Positions 17,440 through 25,929 of a DNA stretch of 64,000 nt are shown here, piece by piece. Positions within the stretch are counted from its first letter, which is position 1. Every line of letters starts with the position of its first letter. This stretch comes from Caballeronia catudaia. GTDB taxonomy: Bacteria > Pseudomonadota > Gammaproteobacteria > Burkholderiales > Burkholderiaceae. The translations under genes were made by a program, and so were the position numbers. The notes beneath the pieces were generated by a model. The model had not been told where the DNA came from, ran no database searches, and saw nothing but the letters and a program-made list of their open reading frames with translations. The stretch spans positions 1 through 64,000 of the forward strand of contig NZ_FCOF02000016.1 in NCBI RefSeq assembly GCF_001544755.2, written 5' to 3'.

Positions 17440-17475
17440 GTAACGTATGCTACTTCTTCGTCTTGATCTCTACAA
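17440..17475 (-). promoter_or_regulatory. candidate chrB promoter / operator
   Basis: On the minus strand, TTGTAG (17470-17475) and TAGCAT (17447-17452) are separated by 17 bases, and the -10-like box ends seven bases before the chrB ATG. The imperfect inverted repeat GTAGCATACGTTAC (17440-17453) covers the box and abuts the ATG. No Shine-Dalgarno sequence fits in between. It is a plausible ChrB-controlled, leaderless promoter. Confidence 0.4.
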
Positions 17476-17493
17476 GAAACTCTTGGCACCTGC

Positions 17494-17856
17494 AACCTCG
17501 CCAACATCCTGCGTGCGGCTCTTGACGGGGCGGTCATAACTGTCGAAAGTTCGGTGCTGAATGTATTGCCGGTGAACATGATCGGCATGGCCTTAGGCGT
17601 GCATGTGCGATGCGGCATCGAGGACGTGCTGTGGAACCAGACCCGCACCGGCAAGATGAGCTCCGTCGAACAGATCAGGCAACTGGTGCGCATCGCCGGA
17701 GAGTTGGGCCGTCCGATTGCCACGGCGCAGCAGGCACGCGAGATCATGAAGATCGGCGTCTTTTACGAAACCGCGGACGAAACGCTTCAAGCCAATGGAT
17801 TCGCGCCGAACCGCAACGGTGGAAATCAGGGATTTCTAAGAACGCAAGCGAAGTAA
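17494..17856 (+). pseudogene. beta-keto acid cleavage enzyme (BKACE, DUF849), C-terminal fragment
   Basis: The plus strand encodes HVRCGIEDVLWNQ, then SVEQIRQLVRIAGELGRPIA, AREIMKIGVFYETAD and ANGFAPNRNGGNQGF. This is the C-terminal third of a 3-keto-5-aminohexanoate cleavage-type enzyme, including the HVRxGxED motif. The zinc-binding N-terminal part (HIHxRD) is missing, and the sequence upstream runs into the chrB promoter. It is a relic unrelated to the chr genes. A complete member of the family lies at 39124-40017. Confidence 0.75.
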
Positions 17857-17865
17857 CACCGGGGC

Positions 17866-17888
17866 GCCACGCGTTTCCGACGCGTGGC
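17866..17888. terminator. 9-bp hairpin without a T-run
   Basis: GCCACGCGT (17866-17874) and ACGCGTGGC (17880-17888) form a perfect stem around a 5-base loop, 10 bp after the BKACE fragment's stop. It is a possible terminator of the former gene. No poly-T follows. Confidence 0.4.
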
Positions 17889-18066
17889 TGCCTATTTACA
17901 GCGGGCATTCAACACGATGGGCGTCTGTCTTCGGACCCGGAGCAGCCCCTCCACCACAATGGCTCCCGGGTGTCGGTTTAAGGAGAATACCGGTCGGTGC
18001 CATGAAACTACGGTGAGCCGACAATGGGCAGCTGTTGACTGTACTCGCGCGAATGACTAGCCAGCC

Positions 18067-19488
18067 TCACGCCTTGTGGTCCCGGAGAAATCTGAAGAAC
18101 TGCACGCCTTCCTCCAGGCGCCGCTTCATCATTTCCCAACTGACCAGCATCTCGCGGACGATTTCCCAGATTTTCGTCGGTCTGAAATAAAAGCGCTTGT
18201 AGAACTCCTCGACGCCAAGAAAAATCTCTTCGCGCGACAAGTGCGGATAGCCGATAGTCGATTGCTGGGTGCCCGCGGAACTTACAAGCGTGATGACCTT
18301 GCTTTCTTCCAGCCAGCCGTTCTCGACCGCCTGCTTATGAAGGACCGTTCCCGGATAAGGCGCAGCGAGCGACACCTGGATCGTGTGCGGATTTATCTCT
18401 TTCGCGTACTGGATGGTCTTCTGTATCGTCTCGTGCGTTTCCCCGGGAAGCCCGAGAATGAACGTGCCGTGAATCTTGATGCCCAGCTTGCGGCAATCGT
18501 CACTGAAGCGGCGTGCCATATCGGTTCGCAGCCCCTTTTTGACATTGACGAGAATCTGGTCGTCGCCCGATTCATAGCCGACGAGCAAAAGCCGCAGACC
18601 GTTCTCCTTCATCACCTTGAGTGTCGAATACGGGACGTTCGCTTTAGCGTTGCATGACCATGTCACGCCGAGCTTGCCCAGGCCGCGAGCGATCTCCTCG
18701 GCCCTCGGCCTGAGATCGGTGAAGGTATCGTCATCGAACATGATCTCCTTCACTTCCGGCATGTTGTCCCTGATCCATTTCACTTCTTCAAGGACGTGCT
18801 CGACCGAGCGGGTGCGATAGCGGTGCCCCCCGACCGTATGCGGCCAGAGGCAGAAGGTGCACCGCGACTTGCAGCCTCGGCCCGTGTAGATCGAGACATA
18901 CGGATGCTTGAGGTAGCCGCTGAAGTAGTTCTCGCTCTTGAGGTCACGCTTGTAGACGGGCGCAACGAACGGCAACTGGTCCATGTCTTCGAGAATCGGC
19001 CGGGCGTCGTTGTGCGTGATTCCGCCGTCAGGCAAACGATAGCTCAGACCCAGAATCGATTCGAACGGAACTCCCTGCGCGATGTCGCGACAGGTGAAGT
19101 CGAATTCTTCACGGCACACGAAATCGATCGCATCGCTTGCGGCAAGCGAACCGTGAGGATCGACGGCCACCTTCGCTCCGACCATCCCGATCAGGATGCT
19201 TGGCTTGCGTCGCTTCAAATGCTCCGCGAACTGCGCATCGCTCGAAAACGATGGCGAGCTCGTATGAATGATGACCAGGTCGTATTCCTGAGCAATGTCG
19301 AGCGTCTCATCCAAGGACAGGCCATCTGCGGGCGCGTCCACGACGCGGCTGTCCTCGACCAGCGCGGCAGGCTGCGCAAGCCACGTTGGATACCAGAAGG
19401 ATCGAATCTCGCGTCTCGTCTGAAAACGTGAGCCCGCTCCGCCATCGAAGCCGTCGAACGAAGGTGCCTGTAGAAACAGCGTTTTCAT
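18067..19488 (-). CDS. hpnJ: hopanoid biosynthesis radical SAM protein HpnJ
   Basis: The 473-residue protein has an N-terminal cobalamin-binding-like domain (MKTLFLQAPSFDGFDGGAGS, IIHTSSPSFSSDAQFAEHLK, GMVGAKVAVDPHGS). A radical SAM domain follows with the [4Fe-4S] motif CKSRCTFC (C206, C210, C213). HpnJ is required for the cyclitol-ether head group of bacteriohopanetetrol, probably by ring contraction of the N-acetylglucosamine-derived moiety. The ATG at 19488 has GAGGG upstream; an in-frame codon at 19596 would add 36 residues that do not look like the family. It shares the strand with hpnI and hpnL but is separated from them by about 1.1 kb holding one opposite-strand gene. Confidence 0.9.
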   Translation of the reverse strand: MKTLFLQAPSFDGFDGGAGSRFQTRREIRSFWYPTWLAQPAALVEDSRVVDAPADGLSLDETLDIAQEYDLVIIHTSSPSFSSDAQFAEHLKRRKPSILIGMVGAKVAVDPHGSLAASDAIDFVCREEFDFTCRDIAQGVPFESILGLSYRLPDGGITHNDARPILEDMDQLPFVAPVYKRDLKSENYFSGYLKHPYVSIYTGRGCKSRCTFCLWPHTVGGHRYRTRSVEHVLEEVKWIRDNMPEVKEIMFDDDTFTDLRPRAEEIARGLGKLGVTWSCNAKANVPYSTLKVMKENGLRLLLVGYESGDDQILVNVKKGLRTDMARRFSDDCRKLGIKIHGTFILGLPGETHETIQKTIQYAKEINPHTIQVSLAAPYPGTVLHKQAVENGWLEESKVITLVSSAGTQQSTIGYPHLSREEIFLGVEEFYKRFYFRPTKIWEIVREMLVSWEMMKRRLEEGVQFFRFLRDHKA

Positions 19489-19576
19489 AGATGCCCTCAA
19501 AGATAACGCTTGCAGGGATAAGTGGGCGGCAGGATTCGCCGGCCGTCGGCGATGTTCGCGGATTGACTCAAGCTTT

Positions 19577-19657
19577 AAAAAAACTATGCTGGTCACTCTG
19601 GACAGCCCGTACGGGCGCCACCCTCTCCGGTGGGAACCCCCAACCGCAGGAGGGCTG
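19577..19657. other. palindrome-rich leader region upstream of hpnJ
   Basis: CAGCCC (19603-19608) can pair with GGGCTG (19652-19657), enclosing CCACC (19618-19622) paired with GGTGG (19629-19633). GCCCGTACGGGC (19605-19616) is a perfect 12-bp palindrome that competes with the outer stem. On the minus strand, towards hpnJ, this block is followed after about 20 bases by a run of seven T. It may be an RNA leader or attenuator of hpnJ, or a plus-strand RNA. I recognise no known riboswitch class. Confidence 0.35.
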
Positions 19658-20019
19658 CTAAAGAATACTACGACTCCCGACCTTTGAATTGCAAACCTCA
19701 GTCCCTTTGCCTTCGGTCGATTTTTACATCGAGGTTACTGCTTTGACCGCGTGTGATATCGGTGACCTGTGTCGCGAGACGCAGTGCGACGGGACCTCTG
19801 TTGTACGCACGGTGAAGCCTACAATGAGCTTCCGCTCGATGGTATGAGAACGTTTACACGCGTCGAGAAATTCGACTGCATACGCGGTTTGCCGCATACT
19901 GGCAGCCGCGCCGGACGGCACCAACGTGCGCAGCGGCCCGCCAGTAACGGGCTGTGGTTGGATCGACGTGGATGCGCATGTTCGCGCCGCCCAGTGCTCG
20001 AAAGCGGGAGGCGATCGCG

Positions 20020-20361
20020 ATGACCCAAAGCGGAGACGATACGGACGGCGTGCCCGTCGGCAATGGTCAGCGCATCAGCCCAGCCGAATTTTTGCTAATG
20101 GCGGGCTTTCTTGCATATCGCGCCCCGCTGGCGTCGGCCGATGCCAGAGCGGCGGCCCGACGCGTATTGGTCGCCGTTCTCGAAGTAGCAGCCGCGCGCG
20201 GATTCGCTGATTCAGATGTTCTCCAGGCAATGATGGCGAACGCCGAAAAGTCTTCGCGCATATTGATGCTGGCGGAGCAAGCCGCGACTGCTGTCGGCAA
20301 TACGGCCGCTTACCTGCACGTGATTCGCAGCGCTGGCGTAATGATGGAATCGGACTCGTAA
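20020..20361 (+). CDS. small protein of unknown function, 113 aa
   Basis: GGGAGG lies eight bases before the ATG. The product starts MTQSGDDTDGVPVGNGQRIS and continues as an alanine-rich helical protein (SPAEFLLMAGFLAYRAPL, RRVLVAVLEVAAARGFADSD, AEQAATAVGNTAAYLHVIR). There is no clear signal peptide or membrane span, and no family was recognised. It is transcribed opposite to the flanking hopanoid genes, alone, with about 300 bp of empty DNA after it. The ribosome-binding site and coherent composition support a real gene. Confidence 0.6.
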   Translation: MTQSGDDTDGVPVGNGQRISPAEFLLMAGFLAYRAPLASADARAAARRVLVAVLEVAAARGFADSDVLQAMMANAEKSSRILMLAEQAATAVGNTAAYLHVIRSAGVMMESDS

Positions 20362-20674
20362 AAGCAGTTGGGAACCAACGGTCGCCTGATCGGGCATGCC
20401 CTGCGGCAGCACCGGCGCGCGGCAGCCCTGAATAAACAGTTCGACAGCGAACCCGTCAAAGAGAGGTCCATCCATTCTGGAAGCGCCCAGTTGAATGCAA
20501 CGCTACAAATTAGGAGATCATTCGAACAGCTTGCGTCGAAACTGCGGGCCGCAGCTGTTCTGGCGGGATCGTCTTCAAAGCCGCATCGATGATGCAGGAT
20601 CGCGCCGCCGTTCTTCTGGCTGAACAAATTTGATTGCAGTTACCAAAAACTGTCGCTTCGTTTCAGCGAAGCTT
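20362..20674. other. intergenic stretch, nothing recognised
   Basis: About 310 bp between the 113-aa gene and the 3' end of hpnL. Short open frames here have no ribosome-binding site or family resemblance. Confidence 0.4.
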
Positions 20675-21685
20675 TCACTCCCCAGTCGCATGACCCGCCT
20701 TCACAGCCGCTGAGCGAGGCAGGCCAAACGAACGTTCAGCCACGTGCCAGTAGACGAGCCCCGGCACAAAGAACAGCAGATCCCGCACGCGCCGCGCGCC
20801 TGCCAGTGCGAGGCAGGTGGGTGCATCGAGACCCAGCATGCCGCCGATCAGAACGAAGCCGCCTTCTTGCACGCCGATGCTGCCCGGCACGACAAAGGCC
20901 ACACTGCTTACGAGCTGGATCAGTGCCTCGAGCACGAACGCGGTCGCGAAGTTCACGTTGGAGCCGAGCACACGCAAGGCAACCCAGATCTCGAGCGCCA
21001 GACCGAGGCATTGAAGCGTCTGCCAGATGACGAGATATCGAACCACGACGCCGGTCTGCCGCCAGATGAGCTTGATCGACTGATCGATGCGCGCCGACTT
21101 GCCAACGAGCGCGTACACCTTACCACTCGTGACTCGGTTGAGTGTTCGCGCGGCACGTTCGAACGGCCGCGCATGTTGCACGAGCGCGAACAGCAAGAGC
21201 ACCGGCATGAGGCCCGCCAGACCCCACGCCAGCCTTCCCGCAAGGCGCACGGAGTCCGACGAGGCCAGCTCCGCCACGTACCCGAGCGCGATGAGTGCGA
21301 AGACCACCTGGCTGATCAACGTGAGCTGCATGTCCACGACGAGGCTCGCCACGGCCGTTGCCGGGCGCACGCCGACCCGGCCGAGCAGCCGGAATGAAAC
21401 GATCTCCCCGCCAATGCGCGCCACGGGCAGCAGTCCGTTGATCGACTCACGAATCCAGACAAGCTTGAGCATGGTCGCAAGCGAGGGGCGCTCCGCATCG
21501 CGTATCAGCATGCGCCAGTCCCATGCGTTCGGCAGCATCGCCAGGATATGAACGAAGGTCGCCAGCACCAAGCCCACTCCGGCGGATTGCAGCAGATGCA
21601 GAATCGCTACAGGATCATCGCGCCAGATGAGCCACGCTGCGATCGCCGAGCCAAGCAAGGCGGCAACAGATCCGAGATATTTCAT
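20675..21685 (-). CDS. hpnL: hopanoid-associated membrane protein HpnL (flippase-like, UPF0104)
   Basis: The 336-residue integral membrane protein belongs to the lysylphosphatidylglycerol-synthase N-terminal / UPF0104 superfamily. Typical motifs are KLVWIRESINGLLPVARIGG, EIVSFRLLGRVGVRPATAVA and VVPGSIGVQEGGFVLIGGML. In HpnL this group is thought to move or sort hopanoids. It begins 46 bp after the hpnI stop on the same strand, so hpnI-hpnL is a likely operon. Confidence 0.85.
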   Translation of the reverse strand: MKYLGSVAALLGSAIAAWLIWRDDPVAILHLLQSAGVGLVLATFVHILAMLPNAWDWRMLIRDAERPSLATMLKLVWIRESINGLLPVARIGGEIVSFRLLGRVGVRPATAVASLVVDMQLTLISQVVFALIALGYVAELASSDSVRLAGRLAWGLAGLMPVLLLFALVQHARPFERAARTLNRVTSGKVYALVGKSARIDQSIKLIWRQTGVVVRYLVIWQTLQCLGLALEIWVALRVLGSNVNFATAFVLEALIQLVSSVAFVVPGSIGVQEGGFVLIGGMLGLDAPTCLALAGARRVRDLLFFVPGLVYWHVAERSFGLPRSAAVKAGHATGE

Positions 21686-21731
21686 CCGGGCACGGCCTGT
21701 CCAGAAAGAGCAGTCATCGTCGACTCGTTGG

Positions 21732-22916
21732 TCATTTCAGGCTTGGATCACGTTGGACGCACGGCGACAACATACCGTCCTCGTCGACATCGAAGCGTTG
21801 TCCACGCCATAACACGCGGGACGAGAAGAAGCTCGCGACGTAGATTACGAACTGAAGGACATCCCAGAGCGGAAGCCAAGGAAATCCGCTGCAACGCTCA
21901 CCCGTCGCGCAATCCGTCTGCCAAACCAATATCGCGCGGACGATGAGCGTCAATACGATCAGCCCACAGGCCAGCGGATTGCCCCATGAAAACAGTAGGG
22001 CGAGCAAGGCGAGCGGGAACGGATGCATCAGGATAGCACCGAGATGCCCCGTCGGATCCGCAGCGCGAATCGTGCGGCTCCAGCGCAACTCGTGGGCGAT
22101 CAACTGAGAAAACGTGGCTTCGACGCAAGCGTGACCCACCGTGAACGGCGGAATGGCGACCGATAACCCGTTGCCGCGCACCGCTTCGCCGATCGCATAG
22201 TCCTCAGCGAGATGATGTGCGAACTGTGCGAGCCCGCCTATGCGCATCAGTGTCGTCTTTGTCATGGCAATCGTCTGGCCGAAGCATGGTCGCGCGCGTC
22301 CGATGGACAGTCCGGTCACTACGCCGGGCAGAAAATGATAATTGGTCATCGCGGAACTAACCCGAGGCCAGAAGCCGGGCGCGCACAATCCGCGATAAGC
22401 GCTCGTGACCAACCCGACGCCAGGTTGCTGAAGCGCGCCTACGACGTCACGGAGGAAGCTTGGGCCGACGCGTACATCGCTGTCGGCAAAGCAAAGCACA
22501 TCGTGCTCCGCGCGATCCAGAATGTTTATAAGATTGGCAATCTTCCGGTTGGGCCCATTCATCCTGCCGTCCGCCACGACGGTTATGCTTTTCTCGGGAA
22601 ACCGCGTGCGCAGAAAATCGACAGCGCGGAGCGCCCCATCCGAGTGGTCATGGACGCCGAAGACATATTGAACCAGTCCCGGATAGTCCTGCTCTACGAA
22701 ACTTGTCAGGTTCTCCAATAACTCCCATTCCTCGCCGTGCAACGGCTTGGCGACGGTAACTGCTGGGAAGGAAACGGGCGCGAAGATCGGACGCGAAAAG
22801 AACCGGCGCATAAGGATACTGGCCGATACGGTGTACACGATGCCGAGTCCGGCACCCAGTGCAGATATCCCGGCAGCGAAGGCGAAAAACAGATGGACAA
22901 CATGCGGCTGAGCCAT
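21732..22916 (-). CDS. hpnI: hopanoid biosynthesis glycosyltransferase HpnI
   Basis: This GT2-family membrane glycosyltransferase has about 394 residues. It has an N-terminal membrane helix, FPAVTVAKPLHGEEWELLEN, a DSDVRV motif for metal and nucleotide-sugar binding, and HELRWSRTIR, the (Q/x)RW-type motif of processive-like GT2 enzymes. C-terminal membrane helices follow. HpnI adds N-acetylglucosamine to bacteriohopanetetrol, the step before deacetylation by HpnK and conversion by HpnJ. HpnK is not in the window. The ATG at 22916 has GGAGG only three bases upstream; a TTG at 22931 is an alternative start. Confidence 0.87.
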   Translation of the reverse strand: MAQPHVVHLFFAFAAGISALGAGLGIVYTVSASILMRRFFSRPIFAPVSFPAVTVAKPLHGEEWELLENLTSFVEQDYPGLVQYVFGVHDHSDGALRAVDFLRTRFPEKSITVVADGRMNGPNRKIANLINILDRAEHDVLCFADSDVRVGPSFLRDVVGALQQPGVGLVTSAYRGLCAPGFWPRVSSAMTNYHFLPGVVTGLSIGRARPCFGQTIAMTKTTLMRIGGLAQFAHHLAEDYAIGEAVRGNGLSVAIPPFTVGHACVEATFSQLIAHELRWSRTIRAADPTGHLGAILMHPFPLALLALLFSWGNPLACGLIVLTLIVRAILVWQTDCATGERCSGFPWLPLWDVLQFVIYVASFFSSRVLWRGQRFDVDEDGMLSPCVQRDPSLK

Positions 22917-23488
22917 ACGCCTCCGAACCAAAGCGCCCCTGGGACATCGGAGACTGCCTGACCGATGCTTAAGATAGCCTTAGCGTCGAGGCCCCTAGTC
23001 CTCGTTTTCGATTCTTGCCGGGTGCGATGGCACAAATTGGATTGCTGGAAGGCAGCAGTCCGATGCGGGAGTGCCGTTGCACATCAGGCTTGTCCGTTAT
23101 CGCGATGTAATTGAGCTTCATTGTCGCCACAAGCGACTCGGCATACCGTGCTCCGAGGTGAACGAACAGGCGTGGTCAGCGCCTCCAGGCCACGTTCCCG
23201 TGCAAAGCTGCCGGTGCGATGGTCGATGTATGCCGAGCAATTGTGCGACAGCCATTCGATGGGCGCACTGACTTGCGTTGCGCCAAAGCGCTGCTCGAGA
23301 GCGTCACGTCGCAGCGGTTTCGTTCGCCGACCCTTAGGCGACGCTCGCACTTTCGTCGTCTTAATGTCGTCTATCGGAAGGCACGCCCCCCAATCGCACG
23401 ACGTGTGACTGCGGCAGTTCTCTGCGGACAGGGGCCGGGGATAGGCCGCGGTGCAGCCTCCACCCGCTCTGAAAGTGCAAACGACGCT
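22917..23488. other. intergenic stretch upstream of hpnI
   Basis: About 570 bp. A weak 5-bp hairpin followed by TTTT (22987-23008) is present. No gene or remnant was recognised on either strand. The hpnI promoter should lie in the left part. Confidence 0.4.
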
Positions 23489-24184
23489 TCACCCAGCGCT
23501 CCACGGCGTCTTGCAGCGCGTGTACTCAAGTTGATAAAGCGTGGAGAAAGGCGTAGCTGCCTCGAGTCCGAGCAGAGCAACGAGTCCGGCATTAAAAGCG
23601 TCCACCGCTGAACGGACGTGATCAGCGCGGCATCCCTCAATCAAGACGATCCATGTCGGCACCTGGGTGCCGTCAGAACGTGCCCGCTTCTCCGCTGTCT
23701 CCACCCTGCTGACTGCCTCATCGGCCAGGCAAAGGTGGACTCCCGTGATGCCGGCCATGTCGACAAGCAGTGGCAGGACGCGCTGACGCAGACTTTTCAC
23801 GACTTCCGTGCGCGACGTCGAAGGCACGTCGAAACGCACCGTCACAAGATAGGCGCCCTGTCCGACACCGTCTGAATATGCTACATGGCAGATCGAGCGG
23901 GCCACGCTACGAAACGAAGGGACGACCTGCTTCGTCCAAGGCGTCGGTGAATTCAGCCGGAGGAGATAGTCTTGCGCTCCGAGCACCTCAACGGTGTCGG
24001 CTTCATAGAGATTGAAGTACTCGGGACCCGAGTCCAGCGCAATGTAACGCCGCCCGCGCCTGAACCCAGGAATTCCGGCGCGCTCGGGCATGTGCTCCCG
24101 GTTGTGCCACTCGTAGAATTCATCCTTCGCTTCCGGCAGCAGATCATGCCAAATCGCGACGACACCTGTTCCAGCAAGGCTCAT
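23489..24184 (-). CDS. DUF4286-like protein (ferredoxin-like dimeric barrel)
   Basis: The 231-residue protein appears to have two ferredoxin-like (Dabb-type) repeats. The first contains AIWHDLLPEAKDEFYEWHNR and EHMPERAGIPGFRRGRRY; the HNxEHMPER motif is shared with small catabolic-cluster proteins annotated DUF4286. The second half starts around QGAYLVTVRFDVPS. AAAGGAAAAGAT precedes the ATG. It is the last gene of a minus-strand set with the FAH-like and hydratase-like enzymes and IclR, so a role in the same degradation route is likely, but no reaction is known. Confidence 0.75.
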   Translation of the reverse strand: MSLAGTGVVAIWHDLLPEAKDEFYEWHNREHMPERAGIPGFRRGRRYIALDSGPEYFNLYEADTVEVLGAQDYLLRLNSPTPWTKQVVPSFRSVARSICHVAYSDGVGQGAYLVTVRFDVPSTSRTEVVKSLRQRVLPLLVDMAGITGVHLCLADEAVSRVETAEKRARSDGTQVPTWIVLIEGCRADHVRSAVDAFNAGLVALLGLEAATPFSTLYQLEYTRCKTPWSAG

Positions 24185-24211
24185 ATCTTTTCCTTTTGCA
24201 GGGGAGTTGTC

Positions 24212-25105
24212 TTATCGTGCCGACGGATACTCGCCACGGCTCCACGCCGCGCCAAGTGATTCCGAATACTGCACAATCTTCTGTGTTTGCTCGCCGAGTC
24301 CGCTACCGCCCAAGCTCATCGTATCGCCCGCTTTCAGAAAGACAGGCGGCTTTTGACCGAGGCCCACGCCGGGTGGAGTGCCGGTGATGATGACGTCGCC
24401 AGCCATGAGTGGCATGAAACGGCTGAGATACGACACAATATGCGCGACGTTGAAGATCATCGTGCGTGTGTTGCCAGTCTGGCGACGTGTGCCGTTGACG
24501 TCGAGCCACAGGTCGAGTACTTGCGGGTCGGGGATTTCATCACGCGTCACGAGCCATGGGCCGAGCGGCGCAAAGGATAAGCCGCTCTTGCCCTTGGTCC
24601 ACTGGCCTTCACGTTCGAGCTGATATGCGCGTTCAGAAACGTCATTGGCGAGGCAGTAACCCGCTACATGATCCAGCGCGCTTGCTTCGTCGATCTGCCA
24701 GGCGGGTGTGCCGATCACGACGCCTAGTTCCACCTCCCAATCCAGTTTTTGCGCGTCTGTCGGCAAGATAACCGGATCGTTCGGGCCGCTGATCGAGCCC
24801 GTATGTTTGTTGAACACGACGGGTTCACGCGGGATCGGCGTATCGGTTTCGGCGGCATGATCGGAATAATTCAGACCGATGCAGACAAGGTTGCGGACGT
24901 TTCCAACACAAGCGCCAAGCCGGGTGTTCGCCTCCACGACAGGAAGGCTGTTGAAGTCGAGTCGGCGCAGGTTTGCCAGGGCGGCCGGTGAAACAGTCGT
25001 TCCATCGATATCCCCGACGACGCCGCTGAGGTCGCGGATTGCTCCGCTCGAGTCAAGGACACCGGGACGCTCTTTGCCAGGATTGCCAAAACGGACAAGA
25101 CGCAT
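24212..25105 (-). CDS. fumarylacetoacetate hydrolase (FAH) family protein
   Basis: The 297-residue protein has a short N-terminal domain (MRLVRFGNPGKERPGVLD) and an FAH catalytic domain. The catalytic domain contains VCIGLNYSDHAAETDTPIP, EPVVFNKHTGSISGPNDPV, the metal ligands in WEVELGVVIG and ANDVSER, and ITGTPPGVGLGQKPP. It resembles 2,4-diketo-3-deoxy-fuconate hydrolases and 2-hydroxyhepta-2,4-diene-1,7-dioate isomerases, which cleave C-C bonds in 2,4-diketo acids. AGGAG lies upstream of the ATG. Pairing with the hydratase-like gene 10 bp upstream suggests consecutive steps on a 2-keto acid. Confidence 0.88.
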   Translation of the reverse strand: MRLVRFGNPGKERPGVLDSSGAIRDLSGVVGDIDGTTVSPAALANLRRLDFNSLPVVEANTRLGACVGNVRNLVCIGLNYSDHAAETDTPIPREPVVFNKHTGSISGPNDPVILPTDAQKLDWEVELGVVIGTPAWQIDEASALDHVAGYCLANDVSERAYQLEREGQWTKGKSGLSFAPLGPWLVTRDEIPDPQVLDLWLDVNGTRRQTGNTRTMIFNVAHIVSYLSRFMPLMAGDVIITGTPPGVGLGQKPPVFLKAGDTMSLGGSGLGEQTQKIVQYSESLGAAWSRGEYPSAR

Positions 25106-25115
25106 TTAAGGACTC

Positions 25116-25928
25116 CTATTCAGAGAAGAGAAAACGAATCGGCAAGATGCCAAGATCACCAAATCCAATGTCCAACGGCCGGCCGAGCGGCAACTCGAGC
25201 ACGCCCCCGTAAGAGCCCGTTATCACTGCTCGACCGGCTTGCAGTCCCAGACCCCGCTCGCGCAGGAAATTGGCTAGCCACACAATGGGCAAGAGGACAT
25301 TGCCATCCGGGTGCCGGCCTTCAAGACGAACCGGAGCTTCACCGGCGGTAGTCAGACTGATGGTGAATTCGGCTGGAAGATGGTCCGGCGTCGCGCCATC
25401 AGGAAACTCCACGCGCGGCCCGATGACAAGCCCGGCGTTGAACAAACCATCCGCCAGCAATTCTGGAAACGTTAGGGACGCCGGTTGCGAGTAACGACTG
25501 CCGAGCAACTCGAGCGCGAGGTGCACGTCACCTAAAGCATCGAGCACCTCGGCTTCGCTGTATGCGTACCTTCGAGGCGGCAAGTCGCGCTTTATAAAAC
25601 AGGCGAGTTCGGGCTCTGCCTTCACGGTAGACTGCGCCGAGCGGGCGCTGATGCTGCACTCAACGCTGCGGTATATCAGATCGGCGTAGATCGGCGCGGC
25701 GATGACCTTACCCGCCGTCGGCAGCGCGCATTTCCAAGCGCCGGTTTCGCGCCCAAGGGCATCACTCACCTTTCGCTGAATTGCGAAGCCCTCGTCAACC
25801 GTTGAAGGCCGCAGTTCGACGGGCAGGCGCTCAACCTGCGTGTTTTGACAACGCGCTGCAACGAGGATGCTTGCTGCCTTTTCATGCCACAAGGCCACTC
25901 GCTGAGAAGCATCAACTGGATTCGGCAT
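25116..25928 (-). CDS. 2-keto-4-pentenoate hydratase-like protein (MhpD/DmpE family)
   Basis: The 270-residue protein matches the hydratase/decarboxylase family of meta-cleavage pathways. Visible motifs are VDEGFAIQRKVSDALG, GAWKCALPTAGKVI, KAEPELACFI with the metal-binding Glu pair, DVHLALELLGSRY and AGRAVITGSYGGVLEL. The enzyme would hydrate a 2-keto-4-enoate to a 4-hydroxy-2-keto acid. The ATG at 25928 lies one base after the IclR stop (TGAGATG), so the two are coupled; longer in-frame starts would extend into the IclR gene. The FAH-like gene follows. Confidence 0.85.
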   Translation of the reverse strand: MPNPVDASQRVALWHEKAASILVAARCQNTQVERLPVELRPSTVDEGFAIQRKVSDALGRETGAWKCALPTAGKVIAAPIYADLIYRSVECSISARSAQSTVKAEPELACFIKRDLPPRRYAYSEAEVLDALGDVHLALELLGSRYSQPASLTFPELLADGLFNAGLVIGPRVEFPDGATPDHLPAEFTISLTTAGEAPVRLEGRHPDGNVLLPIVWLANFLRERGLGLQAGRAVITGSYGGVLELPLGRPLDIGFGDLGILPIRFLFSE

Positions 25929-25929
25929 C

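Noticed and set aside
22987-23008. CGAGG/CCTCG hairpin followed by TTTT
   Set aside because: Only five base pairs, and no gene ends nearby on the plus strand, so terminator function is not supported.
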